A stretch of DNA of 64,000 nt from Solen grandis. Taxonomy: Eukaryota; Mollusca; Bivalvia; Adapedonta; Solenidae. The notes beneath the pieces were generated by a model. It searched no databases. It saw only the letters and a list, made by a program, of their open reading frames with translations, and was not told where the DNA came from. Shown piece after piece: positions 12,458 to 24,500 of this stretch. A program made the position numbers and the translations under genes. The stretch is taken from assembly GCA_021229015.1 (NCBI GenBank), contig CM037788.1:51653417-51717416 (forward strand), written 5' to 3'. The stretch's first letter is position 1; each line of letters opens with the position of its first letter.

Positions 12458-12475
12458 CAAACCACATGTGGTTTG
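12458..12475. promoter_or_regulatory. Perfect 18-bp palindrome: RUNX half-sites around an E-box
   Basis: CAAACCACATGTGGTTTG is an exact inverted repeat. Its centre, CACATGTG, is an E-box, and each arm contains AACCACA/TGTGGTT, the RUNX core. Weaker pairing extends outward (CAATAAAAG against CGTTTATTG). A dimeric-factor site or cruciform is possible. Confidence 0.4.
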
Positions 12476-13900
12476 ACGTTTATTGTCGTATCGTTATTTG
12501 TAAAGCAACATATATAAGCTTTAACCCGAATCGACTATATACCCCGTAATTTTGTGGTGAACTCTAATGGTAATCAAACCTAAGGAACACATAAAATCCA
12601 ACAGAAATTAAATTAACAGCAATTAATCTCATGAAATTATATATACGAGTATCAGAACAGCATCTAGCATTTCATTCTTTCGAAATGATAATGGAATATT
12701 GTTTAATTTATTTGAATATTATCCAGTCGTTTTGCATTTTCATTTCTTAAAATAAAATTTAAAACAAACAACATTATCTTATAATTATTTTCTTTAATAC
12801 ATACATTGTAGAATGCTTAAAATCAGGAAAGGAAGCATTATAAACATGCAAGGAATAAAATATCATGCTACTAACACTAAATGTGCTTAACGAAACTATG
12901 TGTAAGAAAGAAGTAAAACATCTAAAACGGGCGGCGATAGCATGCTGTTGATAGGGTGATGATTGTTAAGTCAAAACATACGTGTAAATATATTACACAC
13001 TAACGCTGCTATTATTGACCAGCAACCATATTCATAAACATATCCTGTGGTGCTGTCATTACTATATTTTAACGCCTCATTCTCTCTTTTATACATATTT
13101 TTTCTTGTCAGACAATGTTAGCACTCAGGGAAGAATTTTCTCGCGCAGTACAAAAGAAATCGATGAACAGATATATGAATCATGTTTCAAAATCAGTGAG
13201 GACACATTTATATCAAACAAAATATGAAGAAAGGTCGGCCACAAAGAGCCTAATTATTTTTAAACCGCTAATATCAAATGGCTGTTTTGGGCGATTCAAA
13301 AGCAGACCCGATCTCTGTCAATGTAAAAGCTGTTTTTTCGATAGTGATCATTATTTTCTTTCACTTGAGTGTAATTGTGACTTTTGATGTCAATCTTGTA
13401 TAATGATACACAAACTGTATTCAGATATTCAATTCATAAACTTTAGCAATTACATTAAACTTCTTGAAAGAACTAAATAACCTATATTCAAACTTGAAAA
13501 CAAAGAACTTGTGATAGTAATTAATGTCATGTCCGAAATCATTTTTTTTTATAATATGAAACAGTTGTTTGTGGTATGTCACATTTGTTGCAGAGATTAG
13601 TATAAATACTGAATCAAAGATGAATTTAGAAGGATTGCCTTTGCCAAATGAATTTAAACATATTACTACACGAAAATGAAAGAAAATGTTTTGAAACCCC
13701 GCTGATCTGAATTTGAAATAGCTCTTGGAACTATCAGCGAAAAGTTAAAAAGTCGTTGGTTTAATTTCAAAATGAAATATTTACCTTATCGAAACAGGCG
13801 TACGTCTTGCGAGCTTTGATACGCGGCATTTCAATTAAATAGTGCAACAGAAGTAATGAACGTGGTCGTACAATAAGTATAGAGTTATTTCTAAAATGGC

Positions 13901-14000
13901 NNNNNNNNNNNNNNNNNNNNNNNNNNNNNNNNNNNNNNNNNNNNNNNNNNNNNNNNNNNNNNNNNNNNNNNNNNNNNNNNNNNNNNNNNNNNNNNNNNNN
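13901..14000. other. Assembly gap (100 N)
   Basis: A run of exactly 100 N, the conventional size for a gap of unknown length. It lies in the Hox5 intron, about 400 bases from the candidate microexon. Further exonic or regulatory sequence could be missing here, and the true intron length is uncertain. Confidence 0.99.
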
Positions 14001-14401
14001 AGAAAATGTAAATAACGTAACGAACCATTTCTTGTTGAATGTTAATTATTTGTTATTCGAGTACGCAAATTGTTAAAATGCAACATGCAGTATGGTAAAT
14101 CGAATTCTGTGTAAAAGGCAGTGTCTGGAAAAAACTAACACTCGACCATTTAAACACAACTTTTGGTGAAAGAGAAAATAAATGATTAATGTATTGATTT
14201 ATGTAACTACTTTTCTTCTTTTATTTGATTCATAAATTGTATGCTTAAGAGATTTAATTGTATTAGTTAAAATTAATTTGAAAGTAACCATAACCCAATG
14301 TTCAATGACCGGGTGTCACTTTCCAGTGACACTGTTAGTGGGTAAGAAAATGAAAGGAGTATGTATAAAATATGAACGTAAGTTTAAGTATGTATAATTA
14401 C

Positions 14402-14446
14402 CATCATCAGTGTCCATGCCCCGTCCGAATCCTTCAGTCTTTTTGC
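14402..14446 (-). CDS. Hox5: Candidate 45-bp in-frame microexon of Hox5 (linker insert)
   Basis: Inside the Hox5 intron and on the Hox5 strand, a 45-base block is preceded by TTTTGATACAG and followed by GTAATTATAC. It is about half G+C (23 of 45), against roughly one third in its flanks. Exon 1 ends in phase 1 and the homeodomain exon needs phase 1. This block is a multiple of three, so it fits between them either way. Spliced in, it encodes GKKTEGFGRGMDTDD and then continues EGNDGE into the homeodomain, giving 303 residues. The insert is charged and glycine-rich and would lengthen the YPWM-homeodomain linker from 13 to 28 residues. Known parallel: insect Ubx has in-frame microexons at the same protein position. 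Whether it is cassette, constitutive or unused cannot be told here. The acceptor pyrimidine tract is modest, which would fit regulated use. Confidence 0.5.
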
Positions 14447-15944
14447 CTGTATCAAAATAACGATAAATTATTTGACTAAGTAAAACAATAACGAACGTGC
14501 ATGTCGGCATAACAAAATAGGTAATGACTAAAATCAAACAAAATATAACATCTAGATTTGAACATAAAATACAACGAGCGTTAAGCGGAGTGGAAATATT
14601 GAACTATATATGTTTAAACAATATTTTAGCTACATATCCAAAAATATTGCACATTTAATTGAATTAACAGAAAATATTGATTCCCATTAGAAAACCAAAA
14701 TGAAAACAAGAAAATGGCATTAGGTTCATTAAATATATTTCTTCACGATTTTTATAGTTCAGTAGATTAATTTAACGTCCTTTTATTACTTTTACTTTAC
14801 GAATTCAATTATAAGAATATTGTAAAGCCGAATGTTTAATTTGAAATTTATATGAATTATCCTTATATTATATTAATAATAAGGACATGTTCAGATATTG
14901 AAGAATAGTAAAGTTTTGTATAATAAACGTATTAAACAATATGAAAGGTTCTTAAATGTTATATTAAAATTGCGTATTAAATAAAAAATATACCGATTAT
15001 GTCTAAGTACGTGCATATTTTTCGTCAAAATAAAAAGTAATATAAACTTTTCCCCTATATCAACGTCTGGGGCTGCCAGGGCCGGTTGTTAATCGCACTA
15101 AGTCTTATCGTATTCTTTGTATGTCTTAGTCATGAACAATAAGTAACACAATTACAACATCCTCGAAAAAGAACAGATCTTTTACCATAACACATGAAAT
15201 AATTTCAGTGCATATTATGAGTTTCTTCAGAAAGTACATATATTACACACACCCTTGCCCCATCCGTAAAAAAAGAAAGGAAAAAAAAAAGGATACACCC
15301 TTAAGTACATGTATATATGCACATTTTACATATTTCGACGTTTCCTGTGACAGAGATAATACTGTAAACATTGCATACGAATGTTATTCATTACTTGAAA
15401 CTTGATTATAATATTCTCATTAGATGCGAAAAATTTCAGAAATACTCACACTTCTTTTTTTTTTTTGGTTAATGATGTCATTGTGTTAACGTGTTTCATT
15501 CAAAATTGACATATTCTGGATAGCAATCAGAACTTTGAGAATATGTATAATTTGAATTTGAAATCATAGACTCTAAAATATTTACTTAAATTATAGAAAA
15601 ATGTACATGCATATTTAAACGTTATTTTTTTTTCTCCTTTTACATATATCTTATTCGTATCTATGTTTACATAATTGTATATTTGAAATTATTGGTAAAT
15701 ATTTTTATTGCAGAAATAAAATAGATCACAGCAACATGTATGTCTTATTTCCTTACCATTTCTCATCTGTTATTGTATATGGTATGTCATATCACGTATA
15801 TATGACTGTTTAACCAAAATTCAGATTTTTGACATCCCTTAAATCAAATGCAGATTTAAAATTATTTATTTTAGATTTCTGGTTTTAAATCAAAGTAATA
15901 TTTTCTTTGCATTTGAAATTTGATTTGTTTCTTATATAACTTTC

Positions 15945-15952
<8 letters not shown>

Positions 15953-15990
<38 letters not shown>
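15953..15990. repeat. (AT)n microsatellite
   Basis: About 19 uninterrupted TA dinucleotides in the Hox5 intron. Confidence 0.95.
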
Positions 15991-15996
<6 letters not shown>

Positions 15997-16695
15997 CGTT
16001 ATCTGAATATGCAAATACATTTTATACAAATATCAAAATATTAATATTATAAAATAGCAACAGAATTGCACAGCTCTGCATATGATTAATTAAGAAAGCC
16101 AATACAAACAACCTCATAGCAAATTCGTGAATATTATTATGACTTACCCCATTTATAACATTTCCAAACATAATCTAAAATCATAAACTGGGATGTCGCT
16201 ACTATGCAAACTAAATATTATCTGTTGAATGTTATGACTGAGATTTGAAAATAGGCGCCAACTATGTGTATGTGTCGACTGATTTGCATTTAGAATAAAC
16301 AATTGGTCATTAATAGGTGAAACATTAGGGTGGAAAAGAAATATGAACTGTGTATTTCAATAGTCCATGTTATTCTTTAGAGAGTATATCTAAATATAAA
16401 TGGTGTCATTTTTGGTTGGCTTTGTCTTGGCAAAATTATTAAACAAAAACACAGAATGAAAACATGATACACCTCACGGTGATATAAGGGGTTAACGGAG
16501 AGAAACCTATTCATTGTTAAATACACTGTAAAATTGTTATGGTGTTACGCCAATTGCTTTCTGTACACATAATCCTATTGCGGACAAACAGACGTATAAA
16601 CCGGAATAAGATAAACCAATGTGGATGATGTGAAAAAAAATCACTTTTATACATTAATGTCTAAAAACTTTGGTGCATATCCTATGAATATACGT

Positions 16696-16743
16696 GTTTT
16701 TTTTTTGTTTTGTTGTTGTTTTTTTTTGGCGGGGGGGGGGGGG
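16696..16743. repeat. Poly-T tract followed by a 13-G run
   Basis: T-rich homopolymer interrupted by single G residues, then GGC and 13 consecutive G at 16731-16743. Such runs are error-prone in assemblies and can adopt unusual DNA structures. Confidence 0.9.
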
Positions 16744-19067
16744 ACACAGGGTGATTGTAATCTTACACATACTTCATCATTTGATTTGATTCGTGTTTTC
16801 TCGTTATCAAAACGATAAATATAGGACAGCAACATGACATTGTGTCCAGTAGCACATAAAAGGTGTTGTGTTCCTTTTTAACCAATACATGTATAATCTA
16901 TTTAACAAAAATATATATCTGAACACGGTAATTATCAATGTTTAGATATTTGCAGGGGTTATCAAATTGCAAGATACGCTTTGGAAGGGTCTAAGCTATG
17001 CATTTCTGATATCCAGTTTCTCCCAGATCCTGACAGAAAGCTTTAAGTGCCGTACGCCTGATGGGTTGCCTAGGCCTGAAATGTTTAATGATATATGGGA
17101 CATTATTTTATTTCAGACGGATCCGCGACTTTGGGGAATACCAGTAGTCACTGCCATTTTGGTTTTTAACTTATCATCTGTCCTTTTTTATTGCAGTCAG
17201 CTTAAAAATATTGAGCAGAGTATTGGTGCAAACTTCACGAAGATTTTTTAACATGCACACTTACACATCTTTCTCCGAAAGATATTCTTTCAATTCTTTA
17301 TTTGTAATGGATGGGTTTTATCAATTTTAATTAAAAATCAAATATAGAAGTTAGGATACGGATAAGGTGTTGTAATGGTATGTTTAAAAGTAAATTTCGG
17401 GAATGTGTATTCAAAATGTTAACGGTTTATGTACATTGCTATTTGAAAGAGCTCACCCATTGACAACAACAATAACAGAGAAAAATGTCAACTATTAGGA
17501 TGTAGCAGCGCATTGCAAAATCAATCGGAAGACATCTGAAATTCAATGGAGGATCTCCCCACGATGCTTTGCTGTCTTTTACAATTTCTGTTGGCGCAAT
17601 CAGTGCATTCCAGTCATGAATTATGCATGAGGAATTCGGGAAGGGAGAACCGGTATATGCCAACCATTGGAATATTATCTAATTTACTTTATAGGAAAAA
17701 CTTAATTGTCTAAGAATCGATTATTGCTCCGAACCTTTCCTTTGTTATTTCAAAACTATTCGCTGTTACTGTAGCGGTCCCCTTTATTTTTTTACAGGGC
17801 AGGCTGTTCATTGGTTTTCTTATACTAGTATACACATGTATGTTGCAAAAAAATGAAAAGAACACACTAATGTTTTATCTTTGTAGACCTAATTGCGTCA
17901 CTGAAATGGGTTTTGAAACTTTTGACTCGACACATTTTGCCAATGTGAATAATCGTGTTAATTAAATAAGATGCGTAAAATAAATTGATATTTGGTGATT
18001 ATATTTGCAGTTTCCAAATATAATGGACACGTAACAAATTAACACATTCTATAATTAGGTGTTTGGTTTATTTCATCTAGAAAGGCAACAATATGTTGCC
18101 ATATTTTGTTCGAACTTTGATAAGCAATTATAAATATTATGAATATTAAACCAATTAATAAGGCATCCATGCGCTAAAAGCCTAATATAAATGTTTGACA
18201 TATGTCATTCAAACTTATATCAAAAGTACGTATTGCCTGGGTTGGATAAGAACTTATATTCCATATAGTTAAATAACTAACTCTTTAGGAGGAAGACTTG
18301 AGGATTCTTTGACAACTGTGAATTATCATTAATCACGTATGGGTTCCCTATATGGACTACATTTTTCCACATTTACTGTACACTATGAGCAGGGTCCTTT
18401 CGGTGAAAGACACAAATCAATATAGTAATGCACTTTTTTGTCATACTTTGGATACCTCACAGCTCCTTGTATTTCTTTTTCTAGCAAGGGCAGCAGCTGA
18501 CATTCATTGAAATGAAATACTGTATATAGCATCATATAGGTATCAAAATGCACATTAAAAAGACCCAGGAATTGTACTCCAAACTCTTACATTTTCTGAC
18601 CGCTGTCTAAAGTGTTGTCACGTGTCCCCCGGAACAGTACACACACCGTTCTTTCATCTAAGCATGTTGTTGGTATAAAATAATGGTTAACCAGCTCGTC
18701 CATTACAATCATTATAGAGAGTTTCTTTTAGATATTTATTAAGTATATTTATTTTCCATACGTGTAAGATCCATGTAAAGAAATTCATAGTAAAACATGT
18801 CTTAACTGTAATTGTAACTTTAATAACTTATATGGATATATATTTTGAACATTTCAATAAAACCAACCTAAGACCTAAAATAATTATTATTTTAATGCAT
18901 ATTTTGAGAAGTTGTTTAAATGGCTCCTTTTCATAATGTATCAATACTTTATCATTTGAAAGGAAATATTTAATTGACTATACTAGACTTAATGTTACTA
19001 AATGAACGTAGTAAAAAAAATTCGCTGCGTTAACGATAGCCTGAGTTTTCGAGATATAATTCCATGG

Positions 19068-19289
19068 TTATGCAGACTTAAAATTTAGCATCCCTTGTGG
19101 TTCAGCTAATGAAACATTCAGACGGTATCCAAATGTGACCTTTCTATAAACATTCTCTATCAAATTTATGTCAAAAGGGTTGGCCAGAAAATATGAAGCA
19201 AAAACGTTTTGTTGTTGATTCAAGTGTGCGGTGCCAAAATTCCAAACGGAGCCTGTCAATAGATCGCTACGGGACATTAAATTTATCAT
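19068..19289 (-). CDS. Unrecognised coding-like frame in the Hox5 intron (73 codons)
   Basis: An ATG-started minus-strand frame of 73 codons beginning MINLMSRSDLLTGSVWNFGT and ending with AEPQGMLNFKSA before TAA. Composition is globular-like, mixing Asn, Gln, Leu, Val, Phe, Tyr and Gly without homopolymer runs, unlike most chance frames in this window. There is no signal peptide, membrane segment or familiar motif. It lies inside the Hox5 intron on the same strand, so a nested gene, a fragment of a decayed mobile element or chance are all possible. I favour fragment or chance. Confidence 0.2.
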   Translation of the reverse strand: MINLMSRSDLLTGSVWNFGTAHLNQQQNVFASYFLANPFDINLIENVYRKVTFGYRLNVSLAEPQGMLNFKSA

Positions 19290-19739
19290 AACTACATTTA
19301 TAGAGGGCTTAGTATGCTAGCAATTTTCACTATTTCGTATAATAGCAAAATACACAGTTTATTATGCAAGCTTCCATTATTAATAATGAACTTATTAACT
19401 ACCGAAATGAAGACAAAATTTGGCGTCATCTGGACTCAATTAACGGCTAGAGCAGTTTGACTCTGTCGGCATTGTAATTATGTTCTTGATATCTCAAACG
19501 AAGTAGTTAACAATATCTTATATTATTTATGCTTAAATTTTCAAAGCGAAAAAAATGTATGTCATGTTTTACCATCGCTATTTCATTGTCTTAAATAATA
19601 AATAGATACACGGGAATCTGCCAGTAGTATAAATAGTTGATCAGTCATTTGATATAAAATATCGAGAAAGTAATTCATCTTTATTTACGTATCTTGTCTT
19701 GTGGAATACGTGTAAAAGTCACTATATCTAAGTTTCAAT

Positions 19740-19741
<2 letters not shown>

Positions 19742-19777
<36 letters not shown>
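19742..19777. repeat. (AC)n microsatellite
   Basis: Eighteen uninterrupted AC dinucleotides in the Hox5 intron. Confidence 0.95.
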
Positions 19778-19780
<3 letters not shown>

Positions 19781-20689
19781 CGATCAGCGTGGTACAAGCA
19801 AAAATGGGTTAGCAACATTTTGTGATGATTTACCGTCTTTCAATTTTAAAATTAAAGTATTTTATCTATAAAAGGTCAAATAAATGAAGATTATCTTGTT
19901 AGTAATTAAATAGTATTGATACATATATGAGAAAGTTCCTGATCAGATGTAACTATTTTTATTAAATAGTAAGAAGAAAATATAAGTAAAATTTGGAGCC
20001 TATAGCAGTTTTAAAGCAGGTGTAGATGAGAAATGACAGAGAAATTTTTATTCGAGCATTTCTGAGGTTCTCTGACCCTTTTCCCTTCATATTCCACGCT
20101 TTATGTTCAAAACGAGCCCAATGTCATCGATTACGAAAACATTCACCGACAATTAAAGACGTCTAAGAAAAATCGTTAGCTTCTTAAACGGTGAGAAGAA
20201 ATAATACTTTTGAAATCCCCAAGGATATTAACTTCTGCGAAGACTAACACCTCATGAAACGCCTATCTACCGTCAACATTTTTTCTCTTCGTTTTTGCTT
20301 AGCCCCTTAATAACCAAAATAGACAGAGAAAATCCTAGCAGGATTTGCCGCATTTAAAAGTCAGACAGGAGTATTTTGAGAAACATTTGTCATAATTCAA
20401 AACACATTAAATTGCTAAGTATCATTTTAGCCCTTTTTCTCCTAAATTGTTTCTTAATTGTTTTGTATAAAAATAACAAATATAACTATTTTGATCGATA
20501 ACGGATTTTCAATGCTGCGGTCTAAATGTCTGATGTAGTTGGTGCTTTTTCTGTTTTGTCTTTGTGATAAATTCTGTTTGCCATGAATATAAAATTCATT
20601 TTAATTGGCCTTATCTTGCATGTTAAAAGAAGCCAAATAGTGTGTTTTAACATGCTTATAATGCATATAATTACTAGTCTAGGACGTCA

Positions 20690-21560
20690 ATATGATTCCG
20701 CGGCTTTTGGATGCTTCCGCAAATAGATTCGGGTACTGGAAATCCATCGGGGCTGTAAATGCACGTCGAATTTGTTTAACACAAATGTCACCTAGATATG
20801 GACCAGAAATGGACTTTTAATTATCTGAGTTAAAATTGATATGCAAATTACAATTTTATGACGTTACTGAAATGCAGTGTTTTTGATTCCGTCAAGCGAT
20901 AGGGTATCAAGCTAAAGGACATTTATTTAATCGTCCATCGTCGTAAACAATGCCGTTGAGATAGGCAGAAGGTGATTACGGACGGCTCGAGTCTCTCCCT
21001 TCATAACATCTATTAGTATATCTTATACGGGACTGAGTACCGGGTTACGGCAACTGGCTTTGATGTCGATGGCAAAATCGTCATATCGTATTTCTGATAA
21101 TCGATATGCATACGATAGAGGGAAAATAAAACATACATCAATGGTAATGTGTTGATTTTCCCCATAAAATACGGCGTTACAACATACGTAACGTCTGGCC
21201 CAATTTAAATGCAGCCACTATTTAATCATACATAACTCTTGTCGGATATAGAATATCTTTGATGTCCGATGTGATTTTGATACTAAACCTTTAGTTTAGG
21301 ATGCTTTGAATTATAACACCTTTTTAAACTTTCACCATATTAATTTTAATATATTTACTAGAGAACTGAAATTAAGATAGAATTTTTATTTCATTTCTGT
21401 CAGAGTATATTGGACTCAGGGCCATAAAAACGTCAAAGTGAACATTTGCCTATGCTTTTCTTATAGCGATATGCCCCATAAAAAAGATTTATGGCCGAGC
21501 AGGCGCCAAAAAAGCAAAAACGAGAGCAGGGCAGGCCATTCAAACGTAGTTTGCTTTCCT
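20690..21560. promoter_or_regulatory. Candidate intronic regulatory block with POU and caudal/AbdB-type motifs
   Basis: A long GC-richer block in the intron with an octamer ATGCAAAT (20841-20848) next to TTTTATGAC (20854-20862), the palindromic ATCGATATGCATACGAT region near 21102-21116, and three CCATAAA/TTTATGG sites at 21422-21429, 21476-21484 and 21488-21494. It lacks an extended coding frame. Posterior-Hox/caudal motifs inside Hox5 would fit cross-regulation, but this is inference from motif density. Confidence 0.3.
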
Positions 21561-24500
21561 TTCTTCGTGGCTGAGAATATTGCTAATTTAAAGGACAATT
21601 TCATATTGTGAGTAGGGACATCATGAAGATGTGATAAAGCGCTTGATAGAAATCAGGTCTTTTCTGAGGCCTGTAAATGGGCAACCCTTCTACATAATCA
21701 AAATGTACGAATCAAGGGTCTCTTGGCGATGCGTTTTTAATTACCTAATGGTAGTCAAGATGGTGATCAAAATCTCGGAACAATTTATTTTACGACCAAT
21801 GTCCCCCTAAAATGTTCAGAAAAAAAGATTTTTAAGGGCAATCGGGCGTTTAAGAAATTATAGAATGGACATTGTATACTTTGATATGGCCCTTAGTAGC
21901 TATCATCCTATACTGCAATAATTGCTTCAGCACAAGTTTCCAGGTCTGCAACATCTAAATATTTCATGACCTATTTTTATGTCTTTTTTGACATATTGCT
22001 AATTGGGAAGATTGATTATTGGGTTAAGTGGTTAGCGTATTGAGGATGGGTGTAGAAAGAAAAAAAGCACATGAATCATTGATGAATCTGTAATGCTTTT
22101 GATGGCTCGTGCTTAAAAATTAAGGTATTATCTATTTGATCTATTTGATTGGTTATGATTATTCAAATAACACAAATAAGATTCTTTTTTTTCTTTTGTA
22201 ATTTTACTTGTTCCACTTCAATAATATTGAGGTCAATATGAATGAATGAACATATACAAATGAACGTATATTTTGAGAAAGACTTTTTAGCGACCGAAAC
22301 TTTGACAACGAGCTTGTTATTGTTGTTTATGAATACATATTTTAGTTTTAGGGAATACACATATATGTCTTATAAAGACAGTTATCATGATATAATTACT
22401 TGAGCTCCTGCGACTCTTATTTATGATAGTAACGATTACACTTTACGTTTATTATTAATTATCCTTTTAATAGGGATTTGCTAGAATATCCATAAATCTA
22501 TATACAAGTACGAATAATGCAGCATACCTTAAAACTGAAGTATGATCATATTTTATATAAAACAGGCTATATTCAGTTAAACGAATTGTTCTTAAAGAAT
22601 AATGGTTTTGATATAAGATTGTACTATTTGACAATACTGTGTATTCCTTAGGTTTTTGGATTCCTAATAATGTTTCGAAATGTCCTCCTGGTGATGTTTT
22701 CAATGCTCTACAGAAAATTGTTTTTCTTAAAACCATTATATATTACCAACATAAATGAAACAGGTTCTCTTATGTATGATAAAGGATTTGTTCTGTACAT
22801 GTTGTCAATCCTCGTTTCTTGTACATTAATTGATTTTCATTATGATACCCTTAAACTATGCGTCTAGATATTTTCAGTTTTACTATTAAATACACTATGA
22901 TTCTTGAGCCATAATGGAGAAAAACACACAACCTTTCTCTTTAATTTTAAGCAAAACAGCCTAACTATCTCATCTGCACCCCATCCCTTTTAGCTGGAAT
23001 TTTCCTATCACTTGCTTGGAATGTAACCTCGTTTTGAGATAATAAGACGAACGGCGATGCTGAAATTCTCTTTCGAAATTGTTTGAAATTAGGAAAATTA
23101 TTTTAAACGTGGACTTCCGAAGTCCGTTTCAGCATACAATTAACATGCGTTCTTCATTTCAATAGAGTTACCGGCAATTTGAAAACTACACACCGGTGTT
23201 ACACGTATAGTACGCTGTCTGTATGAATGACAAATCACCAAATTACACACTACAATGATTTTACCGTTGTTGTCAATTACACACTGTTCATCTTTGGCTG
23301 CAATGTTTAAGTGTGATTGTTTGCACTGTCTGGCATGTGATTATTCTGGAAATACAACAACTTAAACCCTAAGCCATTCTGTATTCACCGAAAATCCCCG
23401 ATGAAACAAAGATGTCTTCCATCCAGAATGGATTTCTTTGTTCTAGATATCTGTGTAAAGGTTAATTTTATAACGAAGTTTTCGTAATTTAACTATGTTA
23501 TATTTTGAACAAAACAAGCTTAGTTTCGTTTAATATTAGAACTTCGTACAGGTGTGTTAACTTGTAACTCTGCTAAATAGCTTTCCTTTCCTATTGTTTA
23601 TGTACACACTAGCAGTGCTTTTAGGTCAATGCATCTGTATGAATCAATTGTCTAGAGCAAAATCTAATACTTAAAAGTGACTGTAACTTACACCATTCAT
23701 TTCTTGACCGATATGATACTATTAAGAGTAAGTATTGCATTGTCTGAACAATAAAACATTAATTTATCTGTTTCCTCGATGATACACATATGCATGCGGT
23801 GACCTTGGCATTTGCATACTACATATCTCCCAAATGAGATGATCACAGTATCTTGGACTCAACGCACTTCCACATCAACCTTTTATTTCAAACTAAATTT
23901 CAACTTTCGACTTTTTGCCAACCCTGTGATAATTGGATAAAGTCGTCAGTTTTTCAGCTTTGTACACATATCTTCCGCTCAGTTTTAGCATCGATTTGTT
24001 TATGCGGGCGTAAAAAACAAAAAGTAACATATTGTTTTTATATTTGAGGAATGTTAAGATGGAACGGCTGATAGAATCAAATAACAGAAGCGCCTCAGAA
24101 CTGTTTGAACTCAGTTTTGTCCTACATCAAGAGAGCGTGCGTGTGCTGGTCTTAAATCCTCCTAATATGCATTATGTCATAAAAAATTCAGATTTCTTAT
24201 TTTATCTGATGACCCTTTTTGAAAATGATATTCTATAATGTGTATGCAATGAAATTGTACAATCATGAAATAGTTTAATGCTTCATAAAAAGCATATTGC
24301 ATGCTTTTAAAAATCTGAATCATATTTCATTTCGGATTGACTTGAGACCAAATATCACATGGTTCATCTCATTTGTTTATGCGATTAAGATTTTGTTTTT
24401 AATTGATGTGTTTTTGTAGATAGCCATTAGAATATTATCAGGATAAGAACGTATGATAAAGCATTACTACTAATACATGTATATAGTAAACATCATTACT

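Larger units (their letters stand above)
6245..14401 (-). other. Hox5 intron, 3-prime part (noncoding)
   Basis: AT-rich intron between the candidate microexon and the homeodomain exon. It holds the 100-N gap, a small near-perfect hairpin (8850-8880), an E-box/RUNX palindrome (12458-12475) and two GC-richer islands at about 8490-8800 and 11390-11720. Homeodomain-type AT motifs lie just upstream of the last exon (TAATTTATGA at 6490-6499). Open frames here of up to about 119 codons are phenylalanine/isoleucine/lysine-rich, and the longest (12101-12460, minus) begins with TTG rather than ATG. I see no gene of its own here. Confidence 0.75.

Noticed and set aside
12101..12460. 119-codon minus-strand frame in the Hox5 intron
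   Set aside because: It begins with TTG, composition is Phe/Leu/Ser-rich from AT-biased DNA, and no splice or domain evidence exists.
16967..17251. 94-codon plus-strand frame in the intron
   Set aside because: It starts with TTG, with the first ATG about halfway in; no domain recognised.
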